Source: Planctomycetaceae bacterium | Lineage (GTDB): Bacteria; Planctomycetota; Planctomycetia; Pirellulales; Pirellulaceae | Length of the DNA stretch: 7,793 bases | NCBI GenBank assembly: GCA_002702965.1 | Contig: PADE01000242.1 | Coordinates: 6,413-14,205, forward strand | Direction: 5' to 3' | Shown: positions 1 through 7,000 of the stretch, piece after piece | How the letters are laid out: every line of letters starts with the position of its first letter | How positions within the stretch are numbered: position 1 is the first letter of the stretch | Program-made: the position numbers and the translations under genes | The notes under the pieces: generated by a model | Seen by the model: only the letters and a program-made list of their open reading frames with translations | What the model was told of the DNA's origin: nothing | Databases searched by the model: none

Positions 1-1013
1 GCGCCGGCGCTGGCGCTTCTTCCGGACACGATATTCCCGCTCAAATGTAACACTGCGATCACCGCCCCGCGCGCGTTGGCGGCCGTCTTGGGACCTGACA
101 TCAGGCTGCTCAAGAGATCGAAGATGGAAACCGATCGTTGGGGTTTCTGCGCCGGAGTTGACCAGACCACGTCGCCCGGAATGTTTTCAGAGAGGGTCTT
201 CTTGAGACTCCCGTAGGGGGCCAGGCGGTCGACCAGGCCGGCGGCTAGAGCCTCTGTCGGTAACAGCGTTCGTTGTGTTTGGAGTTTGCGGACGGTCTGC
301 TTTTCCAAGCCACGCCCGGCCGCGATCTTGGCAACCAACCCATCATTGATCCGCGCCAGCATCTGCAGGTAGTGCGTGCGCAAATGGCCGCTCATCACCG
401 GTTGTGTATACGGTTCGACGGCGCCTTTGAAATCCCCTGCGCGGACCACCGACGCCTGGACTCCAAGAAGATCCATGGCATCTTTGTAGTAGATCGTCTG
501 CATTGCCAGTGACGGCATATCGAGCCCACCGAAATCCGCCATCACCACCTCGTCGCAGCAGACGGCGATCGCCAAGGTGACGGTTGACGCCTCTTCCAGC
601 CAGGCGATCGTCTTCTTTCCCGTTGCCTTGAAGCGCTGAATCCGGCGGGTGAATTCGTCGAGTTGGGCCATGTTCATCCCGAGCGACTGATCGGAGAGAT
701 CCAGAACGAGATAGTGTTGACGTTTGTCCGTGGCCAGCTGGTCGAGGTGCTCACAAAGCCGGTAGAAGGGCTTTTGGTTGACCGGCCCCTGCAGCAGCGA
801 GGCCAGGTCCAGGCCCATCGATTGCGGCAGGTCGGCGTATGAACCGCGTAGTGAAAGCAGATGCGTATTTCGCTTGGGAGGTGCGGGTGCCGCCTCGGGC
901 TTGTCAGCTGCCTGCGGCGCCTCGTCAGCCACCAGTGCGAGAGCAGTACAGGTAAACCACAGGGCACACATCGCGATCGCCGCGGAACGTCGCACGAATC
1001 GGGGAGTTGACAT
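1..1013 (-). CDS. sppA: Signal peptide peptidase SppA, long form (peptidase S49), N-terminal 337 residues, cut by left edge
   Basis: This reading frame starts at ATG 1011-1013 and is open to base 1, giving 337 residues; the C-terminal half is outside the window. Residues 1-30 form a signal peptide (RRSAAIAMCALWFTCTALAL core, likely cleavage near ALVA-DE), followed by an Ala/Pro linker to about residue 48. The S49 fold follows. The stretch VRAGDFKGAVEPY (190-202) matches the E. coli SppA segment around its catalytic Lys209, so Lys196 is the likely general base. The segment starting GAVIAVLHLSGNIVSG (316-331) matches the beginning of the second S49 repeat, where the nucleophilic serine would lie out of view. 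In known SppA this membrane-associated serine/lysine protease degrades cleaved signal peptides. E. coli SppA is 618 residues, so roughly half is visible. No clear Shine-Dalgarno precedes the ATG; the signal peptide decides the start. The gene lies 66 bases downstream of the coiled-coil gene on the same strand. The family call is firm; activity cannot be judged without the serine half. Confidence 0.86.
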   Translation of the reverse strand, partial: MSTPRFVRRSAAIAMCALWFTCTALALVADEAPQAADKPEAAPAPPKRNTHLLSLRGSYADLPQSMGLDLASLLQGPVNQKPFYRLCEHLDQLATDKRQHYLVLDLSDQSLGMNMAQLDEFTRRIQRFKATGKKTIAWLEEASTVTLAIAVCCDEVVMADFGGLDMPSLAMQTIYYKDAMDLLGVQASVVRAGDFKGAVEPYTQPVMSGHLRTHYLQMLARINDGLVAKIAAGRGLEKQTVRKLQTQRTLLPTEALAAGLVDRLAPYGSLKKTLSENIPGDVVWSTPAQKPQRSVSIFDLLSSLMSGPKTAANARGAVIAVLHLSGNIVSGRSASAG

Positions 1014-1079
1014 GGTACGGACACTTTCGCGGGCAAGAGTCGGGGAGGCTGGTTGCGACGGTTCGACGCGGCACATGGA

Positions 1080-1790
1080 TTACCGGTCGCACGGCGGCGA
1101 ACGCTCGGGGGCCGGATCGGGTTCCGGAGGGGCGGAAGTCGGATCGGGATCCGGAGGGGCAGGGACCGGATCGGGTTCAGGGGTGACGGGGGCCAGCGGA
1201 GCGCCCAACGCCTTGAGACGCGCTTCCGCTTCTTCCACCAGTTGTTGGTGGATTTGCACTGCGGCCTGGTCGGGGAACCCCTGGGATTCGATGTGCTTGG
1301 CGTATTTCAACCGCCGCCGCGCCAGCCCGAGATCTTCCTCCGCTTCGAGTACCTCGATTTCGTGACTGAGACGCTCCAACTCGTCCGGTCGGTCCGCTGC
1401 GCGGGCCATGGCAACCCGTTTCTGTGCCCGTTGGAACTCGAATTGGCTGGACTCGAATTCGGCCTCACTGATAAATCCTTTGCGGAATGATCGCTCGCTA
1501 AACGCAAGCCGATTTTTCGCGGCCGTCAATCGCCGCAGGGCGTCCGGGAGATCTGGCGTTAGCGGAGGGGCGGGGATCACCTCGCGGTCGAGCAGACGTT
1601 CCAGGTCGGCAACCCGCCGTTCCAGGCGAGCGATACGCGACATGAGGGCCTGATTTCCCAATCCGCTTGAACGCACGTAGAGACCGCTGGGTCGACGAAA
1701 CGAGCGTCGTTGGGCGGTGAGGTGCGAATGGGATGCAAAAAGAGCAGCCGCCAGCGCTACGAGGCCTGCGATCGATAACTTGAGATGCAT
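1080..1790 (-). CDS. Secreted coiled-coil protein with proline-rich C-terminal tail, function unknown
   Basis: I do not recognise a named family. The 236-residue product begins with a signal peptide (residues 1-26, core LSIAGLVALAAALFAS, likely cleavage after LTA). Residues 50-71 form a short heptad-like helix (SRIARLERRVADLERLLDRE). A long charged helical region covers 84-196. Within it, residues 94-126 and 160-192 align without gaps and share a Gly-Phe turn (KGFISEAEFE at 104-113, SQGFPDQAAV at 169-178). This resembles the alpha-helical hairpin of HlyD-type membrane fusion proteins, but no lipoyl or barrel domain flanks it, so it is not a complete efflux adaptor. The tail (201-236) is a Pro/Asp-rich repeat of nine residues. 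The start is supported by GGGAG seven bases before the ATG and by the signal peptide. sppA follows 66 bases downstream, suggesting co-transcription. An envelope structural or adaptor role is inference. Confidence 0.8.
   Translation of the reverse strand: MHLKLSIAGLVALAAALFASHSHLTAQRRSFRRPSGLYVRSSGLGNQALMSRIARLERRVADLERLLDREVIPAPPLTPDLPDALRRLTAAKNRLAFSERSFRKGFISEAEFESSQFEFQRAQKRVAMARAADRPDELERLSHEIEVLEAEEDLGLARRRLKYAKHIESQGFPDQAAVQIHQQLVEEAEARLKALGAPLAPVTPEPDPVPAPPDPDPTSAPPEPDPAPERSPPCDR
1114..1184 (-). repeat. 27-base tandem repeat encoding a nine-residue Pro/Asp unit
   Basis: Two full units (1114-1140 and 1141-1167) and one partial unit (1168-about 1184) each begin GGATCGGG on the plus strand; the full units continue into CCGGAGGGGC. 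Read on the coding minus strand they give PDPVPAPPD, PDPTSAPPE and PDPAPE at the C-terminus of the coiled-coil protein. The period is a multiple of three, so copy-number change would keep the frame. Such PD-rich tails usually act as extended linkers or spacers in exported proteins. Confidence 0.75.
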
Positions 1791-1797
1791 GGGGAAT

Positions 1798-1802
1798 CTC
1801 CC
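1798..1802 (-). promoter_or_regulatory. Ribosome binding site of the coiled-coil gene
   Basis: On the minus strand GGGAG stands seven bases before the ATG at 1788-1790. It is the clearest Shine-Dalgarno in the window after the one at 3589 and fixes this start together with the signal peptide behind it. Confidence 0.6.
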
Positions 1803-1949
1803 GTTGCGGTGCGCAAGATAGTTGCGCGGACGAAGGTACTACACCAGCGGCATTCTACTCCCTGCGCCTGGCCGAACGCCACCGCAACCGGTCGTCTTCC
1901 CGACCACCGCGGTTGGCGGAAGTAGTGTCGGATCGGTCACCCCTGGTGT

Positions 1950-1985
1950 CCCGCGGCTGCGGTTGCCGGGATCGATCGCCGCGGG
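1950..1985. repeat. Perfect 8-bp inverted repeat CCCGCGGC / GCCGCGGG
   Basis: The arms are 1950-1957 and 1978-1985 with a 20-base spacer that includes the palindrome GATCGATC. It is upstream of the candidate right-facing promoter and could be an operator-like dyad, but 8 bp of pure G/C can arise by chance in DNA of this composition. Confidence 0.35.
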
Positions 1986-2028
1986 CGAATGTTTTGGTGC
2001 GTTTGTCGTTCGAATCATCGACAGCAGC

Positions 2029-2056
2029 GGACGCCGGCTGGGTTTGCCCGGCGTCC
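2029..2056. repeat. Perfect 9-bp inverted repeat GGACGCCGG / CCGGCGTCC
   Basis: The arms are 2029-2037 and 2048-2056 with a 10-base loop (CTGGGTTTGC). The right arm overlaps the possible -35 element and the dyad ends 11 bases before the candidate -10 TACAAT. The position suits a regulator-binding site or a DNA/RNA hairpin; no T tract follows, so it is not a typical intrinsic terminator. Confidence 0.45.
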
Positions 2057-2073
2057 CGCCGCGCGAGTACAAT
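2044..2073 (+). promoter_or_regulatory. Candidate sigma70-type promoter for the DUF1501 operon
   Basis: TTGCCC (2044-2049) and TACAAT (2068-2073) are separated by 18 bases; the -10 sits in a rare AT-rich patch (TACAATTTAAAC) in otherwise GC-rich DNA. Transcription would start near 2080, leaving a leader of about 65 bases before the ATG at 2146. This supports the downstream start rather than the upstream TTG at 1822. The -35 match is poor. Confidence 0.45.
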
Positions 2074-2145
2074 TTAAACTGGCATCCCGGCCATTCGCCG
2101 TCACCGTTGTTGGCGGTTCCCGATCCTGGTACTCGTGTTGGATCC

Positions 2146-3558
2146 ATGTCCCAACGCACTTCTGGTTCCTGTCGCGGCCCGATCGATCGGCGCCACTGGC
2201 TGCAGCTCGGTGGCTTGAATTTGGGCGCCCTGTGTAGTGGTATGCACCCCCGTGATTGGCAGTTGCATGGCGCCTTGGATCGACGAGACGAAGACTTTTC
2301 GGTGATCTTGTTCTGGGCGAACGGTGGCCCGAGCCACCTCGATTTGTTCGACCTGAAGCCGCAGGCGCCGAGAGAGTACCGAGGTCCCTTTCGGCCGATT
2401 TCCACGAACGTCATCGGGCTCCAGATTAGCGAGCTGCTCCCCCGTCTGGCATCCCGGGCCGACAAGTTCACGCTGATTCGCAGCCTGCACCACGAACGTG
2501 TCGAACATTCGGGTGGGACCAACCGGTTTCTCACCGGCTATCCGTCAGTGGCGGCAAATCTCGCCGACTCGGAGTTCCCCGAGATCGGTTCGGTCGTATC
2601 CAAACAATTGGCTTCGCGTGCGCGGGACATCCCGCTGTTTATCGCCAATACAAAGTTTTACGGTGGTGGATCGGCGTACCTGGGGACCTCGCACAAACCC
2701 TATATGCCGTCACCGAACCCTCTGACTTCGAGTGGCAATAACCGCTATGACCCGGTGCCGCTGTTCCGGGGACCGAGGCAGGTCGACCGCTTGGCGATTT
2801 CAGGCGACGGCGTCGTGACCCTGCGGCGACGGCAGAAGCTACTGGAATCACTCGATCGGATTCCGCGATCTCTCGATGCGCGCCAGCGACTCGGATCGAT
2901 TGACGTGCTGCAGCGGCGCGCCGTGGAAATGCTCGCCAGCCCGCGGATGCGAACCGCCTTCGACCTGGCGCGGGAGACAATCGCTACGCGGGCCCGCTAC
3001 GGCCACACCCACTGGGGTAAGAGTCTGTTGACATGTCGGCGACTCGTCGAGGCGGGTGTTCGGTTTGTCCAGTGTCAGGCGACGTTTCGACTGAATCCGA
3101 CTACCGGTCGGACGAGCAATTGGGATGACCATTCGGTCAATTCGGACATCTTTCAGGCGTACCGCGAGAAACTCCCCAGTTTTGATCAATCGGTTAGTGC
3201 TCTGATCGATGACCTTTACCGAAGGGGGCTCGATCGACGCGTGCTGTTTATTTTTTGTGGCGAATTCGGTCGTACCCCGCAGATTCGCCACCAGGATAGT
3301 TCGGGGCGTCCGGGGCGGGACCATTGGTCTCGGGCGATGAGCGTGCTACTGGCTGGTGGGGGCCTCAAAATGGGGCAGGTGATTGGCCAGACCAACGCCA
3401 GGGCCGAAGAGCCGATCGAGCGGATCATGAACAGCAACTGCCTATTGGCGACCATTTATCGGCGGTTCGGTATCGATCCCGCAGAGGCCTATCTGGATCA
3501 CGCGGGTCGGCCAATCCCGATTCTTAGCGAGGGTCGGCCGATCGCCGAGTTGTTCTAG
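2146..3558 (+). CDS. DUF1501 family protein (alkaline phosphatase/sulfatase-like fold), exported
   Basis: I place the start at ATG 2146, giving 470 residues, the usual size for planctomycete DUF1501 proteins. A twin-arginine-like leader (DRRHWLQLGGLNLGALC, residues 14-30) sits where this family normally has one. The frame is open further upstream but carries no family sequence there. Family landmarks appear in order: GGPSHLDLFDLKP (60-72), a histidine cluster RSLHHERVEH (112-121) followed by FLTGYP, HWGKSLLTCRRLVEAGVRFV, a WDDH motif (326-329), GEFGRTP (372-378), GRDHW (390-394), LLAGGG, and the closing PIAELF. The Asp and His residues in these motifs are those expected to bind metal in alkaline-phosphatase-like folds. 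DUF1501 genes are abundant in planctomycetes, commonly paired with DUF1549/DUF1553 genes and suspected to act in degrading sulfated polysaccharides; the biochemical role is unproven. Here the partner is a small membrane protein 40 bases downstream instead. The ribosome binding site is weak. Confidence 0.92.
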   Translation: MSQRTSGSCRGPIDRRHWLQLGGLNLGALCSGMHPRDWQLHGALDRRDEDFSVILFWANGGPSHLDLFDLKPQAPREYRGPFRPISTNVIGLQISELLPRLASRADKFTLIRSLHHERVEHSGGTNRFLTGYPSVAANLADSEFPEIGSVVSKQLASRARDIPLFIANTKFYGGGSAYLGTSHKPYMPSPNPLTSSGNNRYDPVPLFRGPRQVDRLAISGDGVVTLRRRQKLLESLDRIPRSLDARQRLGSIDVLQRRAVEMLASPRMRTAFDLARETIATRARYGHTHWGKSLLTCRRLVEAGVRFVQCQATFRLNPTTGRTSNWDDHSVNSDIFQAYREKLPSFDQSVSALIDDLYRRGLDRRVLFIFCGEFGRTPQIRHQDSSGRPGRDHWSRAMSVLLAGGGLKMGQVIGQTNARAEEPIERIMNSNCLLATIYRRFGIDPAEAYLDHAGRPIPILSEGRPIAELF

Positions 3559-3588
3559 TTGCTCAGCGGTTCGGCGCGCTGGTCTTGC

Positions 3589-3592
3589 AGGG
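3589..3592 (+). promoter_or_regulatory. Ribosome binding site of the small membrane protein gene
   Basis: AGGG stands six bases before the ATG at 3599, supporting this start and independent translation of the second gene in the operon. Confidence 0.55.
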
Positions 3593-3598
3593 TACGAA

Positions 3599-3997
3599 AT
3601 GGCGCGATCGAACCATGTCGGGTATCTGTTGGCAATCGTCGTGGGTCTGGCGATTGGCGGCTGGTGGGGAACGCCGCTCGTGCGGAGCAAAAATGGACTC
3701 GGCTTCGCCTGGATTGCCATCGGGCCGTTGCTGACGGTGTTCTTGTACGGGGCGTGGCGCGGGTATCAGCGCGCGTCGCGGGGAGGGAAGCCGGGTTTGC
3801 AACGGCGCTGCGCTGCGCTGCTGGCCCTCATCGCGGGGCCCCTGCTGGGGACCCTGGCGTGGGTCTTGGTGTGGCTGGCAAGTCCGGTCACAACGCCCGC
3901 CGAGAGGGTGCAGATGTTAACCGCACTCATTGCATTGGGCGCGCTTGCCGGAGCGATCGTGGCTACGGCGTTGGGGGTCGCATCCTGGTTCAAGTGA
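3599..3997 (+). CDS. Small integral membrane protein with four predicted helices, function unknown
   Basis: I do not recognise the family. The 132-residue product is strongly hydrophobic, with four likely transmembrane segments at about 7-26 (LLAIVVGLAIGGWWG), 34-53 (GFAWIAIGPLLTVFLYGAW), 71-94 (AALLALIAGPLLGTLAWVLV) and 106-130 (LTALIALGALAGAIVATALG). A basic loop (54-70: RGYQRASRGGKPGLQRR) between helices 2 and 3 would place that loop and both termini in the cytoplasm by the positive-inside rule. There are no obvious catalytic or metal-binding residues in the helices. Helices 1, 3 and 4 are rich in Gly and Ala, allowing tight packing. It follows the DUF1501 gene by 40 bases and its last codons form the left arm of the hairpin at the convergent junction. 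The hydrophobic pattern, start and AGGG make the gene credible. Confidence 0.8.
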   Translation: MARSNHVGYLLAIVVGLAIGGWWGTPLVRSKNGLGFAWIAIGPLLTVFLYGAWRGYQRASRGGKPGLQRRCAALLALIAGPLLGTLAWVLVWLASPVTTPAERVQMLTALIALGALAGAIVATALGVASWFK

Positions 3998-4010
3998 GAT
4001 CAGGATGCGA
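3978..4010. terminator. Perfect 10-bp inverted repeat at the convergent gene junction, possible bidirectional terminator
   Basis: TCGCATCCTG (3978-3987) is the exact reverse complement of CAGGATGCGA (4001-4010), with a 13-base loop that contains the TGA of the membrane protein gene (3995-3997). The opposing gene ends at 4014, four bases away. A symmetric hairpin between two converging genes can stop transcription from both sides. No T tract follows on either strand, so classic intrinsic termination is not shown. Confidence 0.55.
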
Positions 4011-4013
4011 TCG

Positions 4014-7000
4014 TCAAGGCGCTGCGGTATCGTCTTCGGATATGACTTCGACACCGCACAGCAAGGGAGGCTGGGTTCCTCGTGGAACCAGTTCGACTTG
4101 CAGTCGGCCATTGACTTCAATGCCGCGAAAGGTACGCACCAGCGCCGCGCCGCGGCCTACCTCGGCGGTGATATCGAGGCCACGCTCGACCACGGCGCCC
4201 TGAAGTTGGATGTCGAACACCCGCTCTCCCGCGGGATGCGGATCGAGTTCGGCAAAATGGAGTTTGATCGTGTACCGCGACGGCGGGTCGTCTTTGCCCA
4301 GCAGCGGCAATTCGAAACGCGTTAGTCCCCGGGCGCCCGAGCTCAAGACCCACGGGGTGACCGCTTCTTTGATCTCGACCGATTCGTGATGCTCGGCATA
4401 GTAGCCACCTCCTTTGGCGAGGGTCGGTTTCAGATCGAAGACATATTCCATCCGCCCGCGCGTCCGCGGGCGAGGGTAACTCAGCCACAGGGTGCCGAGT
4501 GAATCGCGGCGGTCTCCCGGTGCTCCGAGGTTCACGGCCAGACGCTTGACAGGCGTCGACGGGCCCGCAGCGCTGTAGATACCCCAGGCAGGGTCACGGT
4601 CCTCGCGGGGCTCCAAGACGACCGTCGAGGTGATCGAAAACAGGCAGACACACCCAGCGCTCGCCTCAGGAATCACCACCAACCCGTTTCCGGGAATCGC
4701 ATTCACCCAGCAACCGAGGCGCTGCCCGGCAAAATGACGTGTTCCACTGTCCGAGTAGAGATCGTAGTAACCGATGAAGCCGGATCGAAACAGCATCATG
4801 TTAGGCGTGGCGGTGATGATCCCACAGTGGTGGCCGGGACGGCTGAACTGCCAGGGGGACTCCTCGCCGGTGATCGGGTGCACGCGCGTTCGCTCTTTGC
4901 CGGTGGCAATCTGGAACGACCACGGTTCGGCGATGATCTGGTCTTCCACGATGACCGGTCGATTCATGTAATTGGCGTCCTTGGACCAGCGTTTTTTCCC
5001 GTCGGCCGCGTTGAGCACCAGAATCCGCCGCTGGCTGAACTTTCCGGAAAGAAACTGATTCCAGTAGTGTCCGTTGGCGTTGGCGCCGCAGATCACCACG
5101 AGATTGTCGTGGTACATCAAACAGATGTTCCCGCCACCGGCGCTAATTCCACTGACATTCGTCACGTCGATCGGCTGGGACCAGACCTGCTCGCCGGACT
5201 TGCGGTCCAGACAGACGGCGCGGCGGACGTCGAGCTGCTTGAGTTCTTCGGCCTTGCGTTTTGCCGCCTCGCCTTTCAACTTACGCAGTTCGGATTTGTC
5301 CTGTCGCAGCAGGGCTTCTCGTTCCTCCTGGCTGATCGTACTCTCGACAAAGAACATGCGTTGGTCGCTCATCGCGATCGTGACGTGCATGATGTTCTTG
5401 GCGCGGTACGTCCAGGCGCGTTTCTGGGTCGACAGGTCGACGGCGAAAATCGCGTCGGTGCTAGCCCCCACGGTCCGCCCACGCCGCCGCAGCGCCTGCG
5501 CCAGTTCACTGCGAATCGTGCTGGTCCCGTACAACACCCCATCGTGGACCGCCACGAACCCCCAGCTGCGCGGCACACCGTCGTCCGCCTGAGGGCTGCG
5601 GTAACGCGCTTTCACCGCACCCGTGGCGGCGTCCAGTTCGGTGCAGGTGTCTCCCGCCACGACGTACAGCGCGTCGTCGCTGGCGGCCAGGTTGCTGGTT
5701 TCGTTGTTATTGAAGACCCCCGTTCGGATGGCACCGGGGTTCTGATAGGTCCAGAGAAAAGTACCGTTGTAGGCATCGTAGGCCCGGACGTTGTCCTCTC
5801 CCTGGACAAAGAACCGTCCGTTGGTCGTAAGCGGCGCCGAGGCTGCCTCGTGGCGATTGATCATCTGGCTGGGACCAGGATCTCCATACCACAGCACCCC
5901 CAGCGAACCTTTGACTCGATAGTCACGACTGAACGAAGTATTGCCGACATTGCCGTACTGGTGCGACCAGTCCCCCACACCGGATAGCTTGCCGCGCCGT
6001 AGCACAGCCCAGTCGCCGGTTGTGGAGATCTCCGCGTCGTCGCGTAGATAGGTCTCGCGCAGCGTGGTGGCCAGCTGTTCGGCGGTCTTCGTCTGCGGGG
6101 CGGCCAGGCAGACGACTCCGCCGCACGGCTTGACATAACGCCCCAACTCGGCAGCGCTGCGAGGCAGTGAACCGCTCTGGAACATCTGTTGTGAGACGAC
6201 TAGATTGGCAAAGTAGTTGGCCAGCGCTGTGCCCGACAGATCGCTGTGAAAGAGAACGATGCGTCGGCCGTACAGACCAGCCCGTCGCAGCCGCTCGCGG
6301 GCCATGGCAACCTGCTGCAGATTCTCTTCGACGGCGTAGATGCGCAGCCGGCTGTTACGTGCTAACTCGTAGGCCAGTCGGCCGTCGCCGGCTCCGAGCA
6401 CGAGGCAGAATCCACGGTCGGCGCTACTCTGCTGGAGGATTTGATGAGCCGCGTCGGCGAATCGACGGCCATCGGCATCGTCGCGGTACGGGGCGTCGGA
6501 CGAAGAGGCGGCGACTCGCGTTGCTGTCGCGCGTCGACCGGCACGGAAACAGTGGATAGCTCCGGTCGTCGTGCTGACGTAGAGACCGCCGTTGGCAACC
6601 GCCAATCCCCGCGCCTCGCCCGCCAGTTCGGTGGTCCAGACTTGCTGACCGGTCTCTAGATTCCATGCCGTGACACCCCCGTTTCCGCCGGCGATCACCA
6701 GGTTGGCGGTTCGAATCAGCGCCGCGTCACCGGCGAAAGCAGCCCGCCAGAGGACACCAGTTTCTGCGTGGGCAGCCATCTGACGATTGATCTCGTCGAG
6801 TTTCTTAGGATCGTTGCGGACCGCGCGACGCGCGACGAACAACGCCTGCCGTTGACGGCTGGCCTCCGCGTGTCGTTGACGATCGACGGCGATGACTTCC
6901 TTGCCGTTGGCAATAAAGGCCTTCTCTTTGCGCAACACCAGTTGCCGTCCGTTGAGGTACGCGTATCCCGCGTCACCCGTGGCTTGATCGAGCGCCAGCA

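Larger units (their letters stand above)
1791..2145. other. Divergent intergenic region, 355 bases
   Basis: This lies between the minus-strand coiled-coil gene and the plus-strand DUF1501 gene and should hold both promoters. A candidate promoter for the right-hand unit is at 2044-2073. For the left-hand unit the best -10 I see is TAGAAT on the minus strand (1852-1857), but no convincing -35 accompanies it. Two perfect GC-rich inverted repeats occur, at 1950-1985 and 2029-2056. The DUF1501 frame is open through this region from a TTG at 1822, but the translated residues are low-complexity Pro/Gly/Arg with no family likeness, so I treat it as non-coding. Confidence 0.65.

Noticed and set aside
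565..980. Recurrent CGATCG / GCGATCGC palindromes, for example near 565 and 973
   Set aside because: They are scattered through coding sequence across the window without spacing or pattern and look like a compositional trait.
674..1036. A 120-codon minus-strand frame over the sppA start
   Set aside because: It is out of frame with the SppA reading frame, which has a signal peptide, family motifs and runs uninterrupted to the window edge.
1080..1790. Complete HlyD-type membrane fusion protein
   Set aside because: Only the helical hairpin-like part is visible; lipoyl and beta-barrel domains are missing and no efflux pump gene is adjacent.
1822..2145. A 108-codon N-terminal extension of the DUF1501 protein from TTG 1822
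   Set aside because: The residues are low-complexity with no family likeness, a candidate promoter sits inside, and ATG 2146 is followed by the leader expected for the family at the expected total length.
3559..4203. A 214-codon plus-strand frame crossing the convergent junction
   Set aside because: It overlaps both the membrane protein gene and the end of the giant gene, starts at TTG, and is a Ser/Arg/Gly-rich shadow translation.
4734..5987. A 417-codon open frame on the plus strand
   Set aside because: It lies antisense inside the giant propeller gene, its translation resembles no family, and it arises from GC-rich codon bias on the opposite strand.
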